Below, piece by piece: positions 24,613 to 29,885 of a stretch of 29,885 nt of DNA (position 1 is its first letter; every line of letters starts with the position of its first letter). A program made the position numbers and the translations under genes. The DNA lies in contig JAOAGU010000006.1 of the NCBI GenBank assembly GCA_026415595.1, forward strand, positions 1-29,885. Direction: 5' to 3'. The notes under the pieces were generated by a model. It was not told the origin of the DNA and ran no database searches. It saw only the letters and a list, made by a program, of their open reading frames with translations. Source of the stretch: Thermodesulfovibrio sp. Lineage in GTDB: Bacteria > Nitrospirota > Thermodesulfovibrionia > Thermodesulfovibrionales > Thermodesulfovibrionaceae.

Positions 24613-24978
24613 ATGACAAGTAATTTTTATGAGAAAATGGTATTACTTCTGCCAACTCTCTCTGAAGAAGAGGTAAAGGATGTTATTAACAAAATATCTT
24701 CAGTTATCACAGATAACGGTGGAGAAGTTTTAAAAATTGAAAATTGGGGCAAGAAAAAATTAGCCTATAAGCTTAATAAACAGTCAATGGGCTATTATGT
24801 TTTATTTATTTTTAAAGCACCTTCAAAGGTTATTCACTCAATTGAAGAGTTTTATAAAGTTTATGACTCTGTATTTAAATATATGGTAATAAAACTAAGT
24901 AAAGAACAGATTGCCTCTCTTCCACCTGAAATAAAGGGTATTCCAATAGAACCTTCAGAAATTTCCGCCAAAGAATAA
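24613..24978 (+). CDS. rpsF: 30S ribosomal protein S6
   Basis: A 121-residue S6, a small-subunit protein that binds with S18 at the platform of the 30S subunit. It has the family beginning FYEKMVLLLPTLSEEEV, the central GKKKLAYKLNKQSMGYYVLF segment (RNA/S18 face) and a short C-terminal tail rich in Pro/Glu. GGAGG lies seven bases before the ATG. It opens the operon rpsF-ssb-rpsR, in the usual order. Confidence 0.97.
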   Translation: MTSNFYEKMVLLLPTLSEEEVKDVINKISSVITDNGGEVLKIENWGKKKLAYKLNKQSMGYYVLFIFKAPSKVIHSIEEFYKVYDSVFKYMVIKLSKEQIASLPPEIKGIPIEPSEISAKE

Positions 24979-24979
24979 A

Positions 24980-25363
24980 ATGTTTAACAGAATTATTTTA
25001 ATAGGAAATTTAACAAGAGACCCTGAAATAAGATATACACCCTCAGGAGTTGCAGTAGCTACGGTTCCTATTGCTGTAAATTCAAGATACAGACAGGGTG
25101 ATGAGATGAGGGAGGAAACGCTTTTTATTGACGCTGTTGTATTTGGCAAACAGGCAGAGACATGTACACAGTATCTAAACAAAGGGAAAATGGTTTTGGT
25201 AGAAGGCAGACTTAGAGAAAGAAGATGGGAGTATGAAGGTCAGAAAAGGAGTAAATTTGAAGTTATAGCTACTAACATAAGATTTTTATCACGAAAAGAA
25301 TCTGCAGAAACTCAAGAGGAGCAGATTCCACCAGAAGAATATACGGATTTAGAACCATTTTAA
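24980..25363 (+). CDS. ssb: Single-stranded DNA-binding protein
   Basis: A 127-residue SSB with one OB fold (FNRIILIGNLTRDPEIRYTP start; WEYEGQKRSKFEVIATNIRFL in the core) that coats single-stranded DNA in replication and repair. The tail is short and ends DLEPF, the acidic tip that recruits partner proteins; it is close to, but not the same as, the common DDDIPF. It starts one base after rpsF without its own Shine-Dalgarno, so it is translationally coupled. Confidence 0.96.
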   Translation: MFNRIILIGNLTRDPEIRYTPSGVAVATVPIAVNSRYRQGDEMREETLFIDAVVFGKQAETCTQYLNKGKMVLVEGRLRERRWEYEGQKRSKFEVIATNIRFLSRKESAETQEEQIPPEEYTDLEPF

Positions 25364-25375
25364 GGGAGGAACTAT

Positions 25376-25609
25376 ATGCAACAATCATCTCAAAGAAGAT
25401 TTTTCAGAAAGAAATATTGTAGATTCTGCGCTGAAAAAGTAGAGTTTATTGATTACAAAAATTCAAAATTATTAAGAGGCTTTATGACTGAGAGAGGAAA
25501 AATTCTATCAAGAAAGATGACTGGTACTTGTTCAAGACATCAGAGACAATTAACGAAAGCAATAAAGAGAGCAAGATCAATAGCTTTATTACCATATATT
25601 GAGCTTTAA
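25376..25609 (+). CDS. rpsR: 30S ribosomal protein S18
   Basis: A 77-residue S18, partner of S6 in the 30S platform. The N-terminal CRFC pair plus the CSRH later in the protein suggest the zinc-binding (C+) form. The core KLLRGFMTERGKILSRKMTG and KRARSIALLPY are typical. GGGAGG precedes the ATG. rplI (L9), which often follows rpsR, is absent; two DUF507 genes and an HNH gene follow instead. Confidence 0.97.
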   Translation: MQQSSQRRFFRKKYCRFCAEKVEFIDYKNSKLLRGFMTERGKILSRKMTGTCSRHQRQLTKAIKRARSIALLPYIEL

Positions 25610-25614
25610 TAAAA

Positions 25615-25896
25615 ATGAGGATTCCAAAAAGCTGGATACCTTATATCGCTAATAACATAATTGAAAATCTATTGAAAAAGGGACTTATTGAAACTACAGT
25701 TTCTAAGGAACAACTTCTTGAAGAGGCGGAAAAATTAATCCTTGACGAATTAATGGTTGAAGACAGACTTAATGAAGAAGTGCGGGAACTTCTCAAAAAA
25801 TATGAAACAGAGATTGAAAAAGGTAAACTTGACTACAGAAAGCTTTTTGAAATGACGAAACAAAGGCTTGTAAAACAGAGGAATTTGGTATTATGA
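25615..25896 (+). CDS. DUF507 family protein, copy 1
   Basis: A 93-residue helical protein of the DUF507 family, of unknown function, typical of thermophilic and deep-branching bacteria such as Aquificae and Nitrospirota. It opens MRIPKSWIPYIANNIIENL and contains the LLEEAEKLILDELMVEDRLNEEV core. It starts six bases after rpsR with no Shine-Dalgarno, and its stop overlaps the start of copy 2, so the genes are coupled. Nothing in the sequence suggests an enzyme active site; a nucleic-acid or protein-binding helical dimer is only a guess. Confidence 0.8.
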   Translation: MRIPKSWIPYIANNIIENLLKKGLIETTVSKEQLLEEAEKLILDELMVEDRLNEEVRELLKKYETEIEKGKLDYRKLFEMTKQRLVKQRNLVL

Positions 25897-26171
25897 TGTT
25901 ATCAGAAGAGAAAATCTCTCATACCTCGCATATATTATTTAATGGTTTAATCAATAAAGGATTAATAAAACTGAAGGCTGATGAACAGGAAATAAGAAGA
26001 GAGATTAAGAGAAGTTTTATACAGGCATTGAAAATCGGAGAATCAATTGATGAAGTTGTAAGGAGAAAGCTTCAATCTTTTTCAAAGAAAATAGTTGAAG
26101 GTAGTCCTGAATGGAATGTGCTTTATAAAAAATTCTTTGAAGAGGAAGAGAAGAAGAGGTTTGTTCGTTAA
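25893..26171 (+). CDS. DUF507 family protein, copy 2
   Basis: A 92-residue second DUF507 protein. It begins LSEEKISHTSHILFNGLINKG and has the same pattern of acidic/basic helices as copy 1 (IKRSFIQALKIGESIDEVVRRKL), but identity is low apart from the N-terminal hydrophobic positions and the helical middle. The ATG overlaps the stop of copy 1 (ATGA), and its own stop overlaps the HNH start. A heterodimer of the two is plausible but unproven. Confidence 0.75.
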   Translation: MMLSEEKISHTSHILFNGLINKGLIKLKADEQEIRREIKRSFIQALKIGESIDEVVRRKLQSFSKKIVEGSPEWNVLYKKFFEEEEKKRFVR

Positions 26172-26485
26172 TGAAAGATTTTATTCCTGCTGTTTCAGAT
26201 AGGGAAATAAAGATAGAAAAACATAAAGCAAGACTCTTAAAAAGGTCTCCTTGGTGGCGAAATAGAATATCTAAGGGAAAATGTTATTACTGTGGTAAGA
26301 GCACGCCTCCAAATGAATTAACTATGGATCATGTTGTTCCCTTAATAAGGGGTGGTAAATCAACAAAGAGTAATATTGTTCCATGTTGTAAAGAATGTAA
26401 TAATAAAAAAAAGTATTTACTTCCTATGGAATGGGAGTGTTATCTGAAAGAACTTGCTTCCTCTGATCCAGAAAAAATTCTTTAG
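26171..26485 (+). CDS. HNH endonuclease-family protein
   Basis: A 104-residue HNH-type nuclease domain protein. The first zinc pair is CYYCGKS (near residue 38), followed by the catalytic segment LTMDHVVPLIRGGKSTKSNIVPCCKECNNKK, with the metal-binding DH, the Asn, and the second Cys pair (CKEC). The N-terminal 35 residues are basic. Small stand-alone HNH proteins of this kind are common but mostly uncharacterised. It overlaps the second DUF507 gene by one base and lies at the end of the ribosomal operon. Its tail meets the CDF gene on the minus strand with a 4-base overlap. Confidence 0.85.
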   Translation: MKDFIPAVSDREIKIEKHKARLLKRSPWWRNRISKGKCYYCGKSTPPNELTMDHVVPLIRGGKSTKSNIVPCCKECNNKKKYLLPMEWECYLKELASSDPEKIL

Positions 26486-27345
26486 TTTTTCCTGTTAGGT
26501 TCAACATGAACAACAACATCAACTACATCGGGAAATTCCTTTTTAATTGTCTTTTCAACTCTTTCAGCTATATCATGTCCTTCTTTTACAGAAATTGAGG
26601 AATCAACAAGAATTTTTAAATCTACAAATATCTGTCCTGCTGTCCCCCTTGTTCTGATATCCTCACAGGATTGAACATCATTACAGGAGTTTACTAATTT
26701 TGCAATCTCGGAACTATCAATAAGAGCCTTGTCAATAAGAATATCAGTTGACTCTTTGAGTATCTTAAATGCTTCTCTTGCTACCAATGCGCCGATTATT
26801 AAACCAGCAAATGAATCAAGTATATAGAAGCCAGATTTAATAAAAATGATAGCTAAAATTATACCAGAAGTTATAAATATATCTATCTTTGTATGGGAAG
26901 AATCAGCAATTAAAAATTCACTTTTTAATTGTTTTCCTCTTTTTCTTTCATAAGTAAAGACAAATATGTTTACAATAATGGTAAATAAAAGAATTATAAA
27001 TGCTCTATCATCTAATTCTGGTCTTTTGTGTTTTATTAAAGATTCGTAAGTTCCCTTAAGTATTTCCAGTGAGGTGAAACCCATTAAAATACCTATAAAT
27101 ACAGCGAAAATGGTTTCATATTTTCTATGTCCGTAGGGATGTTCTCTATCTGGTGGACGACTGGCAAGATATATTCCAATTATTCCACCTATATTACTAA
27201 CTGCATCAAAAAGAGAGTGAAAACCATCAGAATAAATTGCAAGAGAGTTTACTTTAAATCCATAAATTATCTTGGCAGAGGAAACTAAAAGATTCAGGAA
27301 CAGTGTTATTAAAAGCACCTTTCTTATTTCTCTTTTTCTGTCCAT
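26482..27345 (-). CDS. Cation diffusion facilitator (CDF) metal transporter
   Basis: A 287-residue CDF exporter with about six membrane segments and a C-terminal cytosolic domain of about 85 residues. Metal-site residues are in TM2 (YSDGFHSLFDAVSN) and TM5 (IADSSHTKIDIF, giving HxxxD), as in FieF-type transporters. TM2 here reads D...H...D rather than DxxxD, so Zn, Fe or Mn cannot be decided. The HRKYE and REHPYGH segments are also typical. It follows the DUF1460 gene (stop TAA, then ATG) with no Shine-Dalgarno, so its translation depends on reinitiation. Confidence 0.92.
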   Translation of the reverse strand: MDRKREIRKVLLITLFLNLLVSSAKIIYGFKVNSLAIYSDGFHSLFDAVSNIGGIIGIYLASRPPDREHPYGHRKYETIFAVFIGILMGFTSLEILKGTYESLIKHKRPELDDRAFIILLFTIIVNIFVFTYERKRGKQLKSEFLIADSSHTKIDIFITSGIILAIIFIKSGFYILDSFAGLIIGALVAREAFKILKESTDILIDKALIDSSEIAKLVNSCNDVQSCEDIRTRGTAGQIFVDLKILVDSSISVKEGHDIAERVEKTIKKEFPDVVDVVVHVEPNRKN

Positions 27346-28044
27346 TTATCTTATTATTGGTTTATAAAGTATAATTCCATCCTTATCCATAGTATAGTCT
27401 ATAAAAGGTTCATCTACAACTTTGCCTTTAATACTTGATGCGTGTCGTATTATTATAGAGCTTTTTTCTTTTATTATTATGCCCACATGTGTTACATCTA
27501 ATCCTTCTTTAAGAGTATAAAATCCGCAATAAAGGACTGAATCAATTTTATCTATTATATTAGCAATGCTTTTTTGTGGGATATATGCAATTTTTTTTAA
27601 TCTAATTGGTAATCCTTCGATCCATTTTTTTTGATTATCCCTTTTGTTCAATTCTTTTAAAGTTGTTTTATAAGCACCCTCTCCGATTTTAGATGTGATG
27701 TTTTTTAAAGTAGGTATACTGTCCCAGTCAGAAAAGAAATGTCTTCTGTTTTCAAATTTTATAACTCCATTGTAATATCTCACCCATTTTAGATTATTTA
27801 CAAATGATTCATAGTCATAGGAAAGCCTTAATGCTTCTACATATTCAAGAAAGGTCATACAATCAACACCTTCAAAATCTATTGTTAAGGATTCCTCCTT
27901 TTCAGCAATTTCAGAGATTGAACCTTTATTATATGGAATATTTATGAAAAATTCTGAAATTTTAACTATTTTTTCTTTGTCCTTTAATCCTGAAATCTCA
28001 TTAAATATTTTATTAACTTTAATTTTACCTTCTTTAACTATCAT
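27346..28044 (-). CDS. DUF1460 family protein, no signal peptide
   Basis: A 232-residue protein resembling DUF1460, an NlpC/P60-like amidase-like fold linked to peptidoglycan. The likely catalytic Cys is in EGVDCMTFLEYVEALRLS and a His in DVTHVGIII; a second possible His is in IIRHASS. Most members are exported, but here the ATG is followed by a charged N-terminus, and a stop codon lies in frame two codons upstream, so no signal peptide can be added. There is no Shine-Dalgarno. It is the first gene of an operon with the CDF transporter and diverges from the NagA-like gene with 15 bases between start codons. Confidence 0.65.
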   Translation of the reverse strand: MIVKEGKIKVNKIFNEISGLKDKEKIVKISEFFINIPYNKGSISEIAEKEESLTIDFEGVDCMTFLEYVEALRLSYDYESFVNNLKWVRYYNGVIKFENRRHFFSDWDSIPTLKNITSKIGEGAYKTTLKELNKRDNQKKWIEGLPIRLKKIAYIPQKSIANIIDKIDSVLYCGFYTLKEGLDVTHVGIIIKEKSSIIIRHASSIKGKVVDEPFIDYTMDKDGIILYKPIIR

Positions 28045-28059
28045 ATGCTATGATAAAAC
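28024..28059. promoter_or_regulatory. Divergent DUF1460/nagA-like core promoters
   Basis: TATGAT (28049-28054) on the plus strand and TATCAT (28055-28050) on the minus strand overlap almost fully, each about 6 bases from its start codon. Weak -35 candidates are TTTACC at 28024 (plus, 19-base spacer) and TGGATA on the minus strand (28079-28074, 18-base spacer, inside the nagA-like gene). Neither gene has a Shine-Dalgarno, so both transcripts are probably leaderless and their promoters exclude each other. Confidence 0.4.
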
Positions 28060-28887
28060 ATGTCTATGATTGATATCCACTTTCATGGTACAGAAAGGCT
28101 TGATATAAAAGAAGCTAAGGATTGGGAAGAGATACTTCTAATAGCAAAAGAATATGGTGAAAAGGGTACAGACGGATTTTTATTTACTCTTTATCCAGAT
28201 GAGCTGAATAAAATGAGGGATAAACTGTTAATTATAAAGAAAGCGATGAATAATCAAAGAGATGGAGCAAAGATTTATGGAGCTTACCTTGAAGGTCCTT
28301 TCATTAATCCTTTAAAGGCTGGTGCACTTGATTATAATAAATTTTTAATGCCAAATATAGATAAACTAAAGAAACTCATAGAGGGCTTTGAAGAGATCAT
28401 AAAGATAATTACTATAGCCCCCGAACTACCAGGTGCAATTAGTCTAATTGAAAGATGTAATGATTTAGGTCTTATAGTTAGTATGGGTCATTCTGATGCA
28501 ACTTTTGAAGAAGCTCAAGATGGATTTAAAGCAGGTGCAAAACTAATTACACATTTATTCAATGCAATGACAGGAATACATCATAGAGAGCCTGGTCTTG
28601 CTGGATTTGGAATTATCAATGAGGAAGTATATGTTGAGGTAATTGCTGACGGAAGGCATATTAATGACGAGATTTTAAAGTGGCTTTTTAATATTAAGAA
28701 ACCCGATAGAATTATTCTTGTTTCAGACATGGTAAAGGACAAAGGAAATGGGCAATTGATTAAAGGCGGTAATTTGAGTTTACTGGAAATTAGAGAAAGA
28801 CTTTTGCAATTAAAAATTGACAGTGAAAAGATTAATAAAGCAGTTTATGAAAATCCAAAAAGGTTGTTGAAACTTAACTTTCTTTAA
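28060..28887 (+). CDS. Short NagA-like N-acetylglucosamine-6-phosphate deacetylase/amidohydrolase
   Basis: A 275-residue amidohydrolase closest to NagA, which deacetylates GlcNAc-6-phosphate. Metal and catalytic residues look intact: HFH at the start (DIHFHG), E in YLEGPFINP, H in MGHSDATFEEAQ, THLFNAM with its His, and the catalytic Asp in LVSDMV. NagA is normally about 380 residues with an N-terminal beta domain before the DIHxHG motif. Here the protein begins almost at this motif and also ends early, so only the barrel core remains. No SD precedes it. It overlaps the dksA-like gene by 14 bases. Confidence 0.75.
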   Translation: MSMIDIHFHGTERLDIKEAKDWEEILLIAKEYGEKGTDGFLFTLYPDELNKMRDKLLIIKKAMNNQRDGAKIYGAYLEGPFINPLKAGALDYNKFLMPNIDKLKKLIEGFEEIIKIITIAPELPGAISLIERCNDLGLIVSMGHSDATFEEAQDGFKAGAKLITHLFNAMTGIHHREPGLAGFGIINEEVYVEVIADGRHINDEILKWLFNIKKPDRIILVSDMVKDKGNGQLIKGGNLSLLEIRERLLQLKIDSEKINKAVYENPKRLLKLNFL

Positions 28888-29245
28888 GTTTTTCTGCCTC
28901 TTCCTGTTCAGTTTTACATTCAATACATAAGTCTGTAACTGGTCTTGCTTCAAGTCTTTCTATAGGTATCTCTACGCCGCAGGATTCACATATACCATAA
29001 CTGCCAGTTTCTATTTTCTCGAGAGTTTTTTCTATTTTTTTTAGAAGTTTTCTTTCTCTATCTCTTAGCCTAAGGAGAAAACTCCTATCAATCTCTTGTG
29101 AAGCTATGTCTCCAATTTCAGATAAATTACCTTCTGAAGGCAGATTAGATAACATAACACCTGCGTCAACAAGGATTTGTTCCTTTTGTTTTATCAACTT
29201 TTTTTTAATTTCTTCTATTCTTTTTTGTCTTGTCTTATTTTTCAT
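28874..29245 (-). CDS. DksA/TraR-type C4 zinc-finger protein
   Basis: A 123-residue DksA-like protein: an N-terminal coiled coil (residues 1-80) followed by a four-Cys zinc finger with CESCG (GSYGICESCGVEIPIERLE) and CIECK. DksA-type proteins enter the RNA polymerase secondary channel and, with ppGpp, tune rRNA promoters. The coiled-coil tip has an acidic residue (SEIGDIASQEIDR) as in the family. Start ATG 29245 is chosen for GGAG upstream; a longer start would place this ribosome site inside the coding sequence. Whether it is true DksA or a short paralogue (YocK-type) cannot be told. Confidence 0.85.
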   Translation of the reverse strand: MKNKTRQKRIEEIKKKLIKQKEQILVDAGVMLSNLPSEGNLSEIGDIASQEIDRSFLLRLRDRERKLLKKIEKTLEKIETGSYGICESCGVEIPIERLEARPVTDLCIECKTEQEEAEKLKES

Positions 29246-29311
29246 AATTCTCCGCAAGATTTTAGTAGAATATCAAAAATTCCTCAAAATAGTCAAATTG
29301 GGAAGATATAT

Positions 29312-29885
29312 TTAATAAAATCTTGTTAATACTCCTTTAATATTATCAATCTTAGGTATTTGCTCAATGAGAGGTTTTTCTTTGATTATAGGAATTTGTT
29401 CTTCAAAGGTGATTCTTTCAGTTTTATAGATAATCCCGATCGGGATTTTATCTCCCCATTCAAGAGATTTTTCAAAGGCTTTTGTTCTGTCAGAAGAATC
29501 ATATTCTTCGGGAATTCTGTATACTCTTTGTCTATACCATTCAAAGGTATTTATCTTATTAAAGCTTACACATGGCTGAAGAATATCTATAAGTGAAAAA
29601 CCTTTATGATTTATAGCTTCTTTAAACAAATATTTAAGATGTTCAATATCTCCTGCAAAGCCTCTCGCTACGAAACTACAGTTTAAAGTTATTGCCATTG
29701 CAAGAGGATTAAACTGCTCTGAAAAAACTCCAAAGGGTTGAGTCTTTGTTACCATGCCTTTCATTGACGTAGGAGATGCCTGTCCCTTGGTTAACCCATA
29801 TATCTGATTATCATGAACAAAAAGTTTGACATCTATATTACGTCTTATCGCATGAATAAGATGATTTCCGCCCTCACCATAGCAG
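29312..29885 (-). CDS. 2-oxoacid:ferredoxin oxidoreductase, beta subunit, 3' part (5' end outside window)
   Basis: The C-terminal part of a TPP-binding beta subunit of a 2-oxoacid:ferredoxin oxidoreductase. In the 5' extension to the window edge the frame reads YGEGGNHLIHAIRRNIDVK, then LFVHDNQIYGLTKGQASPTS, the classic OFOR beta region contacting TPP and the partner subunit. The rest (ARGFAGDIEHLKYLFKEAI) is the family's usual C-terminus. KorB (2-oxoglutarate) and PorB (pyruvate) types cannot be separated from this fragment. The start codon and alpha subunit are beyond the window. It is upstream of dksA on the same strand, 66 bases away. Confidence 0.92.
   Translation of the reverse strand, partial: CYGEGGNHLIHAIRRNIDVKLFVHDNQIYGLTKGQASPTSMKGMVTKTQPFGVFSEQFNPLAMAITLNCSFVARGFAGDIEHLKYLFKEAINHKGFSLIDILQPCVSFNKINTFEWYRQRVYRIPEEYDSSDRTKAFEKSLEWGDKIPIGIIYKTERITFEEQIPIIKEKPLIEQIPKIDNIKGVLTRFY

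Noticed and set aside
1..29885. tRNA, rRNA, CRISPR, transposon or prophage sequences
   Set aside because: Looked for by eye across both strands; nothing with the needed features was found.

Overview
The window is about 29.9 kb of low-GC, densely coded bacterial chromosome. It shows no phage, insertion sequence, CRISPR array, rRNA or tRNA. The proteins are rich in Lys, Ile and Glu. The gene set includes a ferredoxin-linked indolepyruvate oxidoreductase with phenylacetate-CoA ligases and ACT proteins, citramalate synthase, a D. gigas-type ferredoxin, tandem DUF507 genes and a 2-oxoacid:ferredoxin oxidoreductase. This suggests an anaerobic, probably thermophilic, sulfate reducer-like bacterium, with Nitrospirota (Thermodesulfovibrio-like) as my best guess. 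The taxonomic call is inference from gene content, not a database match.

Layout. 1-2.5 kb: the 3' part of hflX, an AMMECR1-domain gene on the minus strand, a secreted SIMPL-domain protein and folK. 2.6-7.7 kb: Mn-dependent pyrophosphatase (ppaC), a hairpin, then a tightly packed moxR-DUF58-transglutaminase (TgpA-like) operon running into tsaC. 7.7-11.1 kb: rel on the minus strand, diverging from murA. 11.2-12.8 kb: a DsbC-like lipoprotein facing a LysR regulator. 12.9-18.5 kb: an aryl-acid module, with iorB-paaK-ACT-paaK-ACT on the plus strand converging on iorA on the minus strand. 18.6-21.4 kb: cimA-hisI-HIT-NUDIX. 21.4-23.6 kb: a small ferredoxin (minus), then proA and nadD. 23.6-26.5 kb: a degenerate NtrC-type AAA+/Fis protein, the rpsF-ssb-rpsR operon, two DUF507 genes and an HNH protein. 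26.5-29.9 kb: a CDF metal transporter and a DUF1460 protein (minus), a truncated NagA-like deacetylase (plus), a DksA-type zinc-finger protein, and the 3' part of a 2-oxoacid:ferredoxin oxidoreductase beta subunit (minus).

How the genes may work together. The ior/paaK/ACT block can interconvert aryl acids, aryl-CoAs and arylpyruvates, using ferredoxin as the electron carrier and probably amino-acid sensing by the ACT proteins. A LysR gene shares its promoter region. The moxR-DUF58-tgpA genes form the common AAA ATPase/scaffold/transglutaminase membrane module.

Most unusual points: the DUF58 gene has no ATG, GTG or TTG start for its conserved N-terminus; IorA lacks its C-terminal ferredoxin domain; several divergent gene pairs share overlapping promoter elements set so close to the start codons that their mRNAs should be leaderless; six of seven convergent gene pairs overlap at their 3' ends; an NtrC-like protein has lost the GAFTGA region; and the rpsF leader can fold to hide its own Shine-Dalgarno sequence. 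No stretch over 300 bases lacks a gene; the longest gap is 1095-1273.
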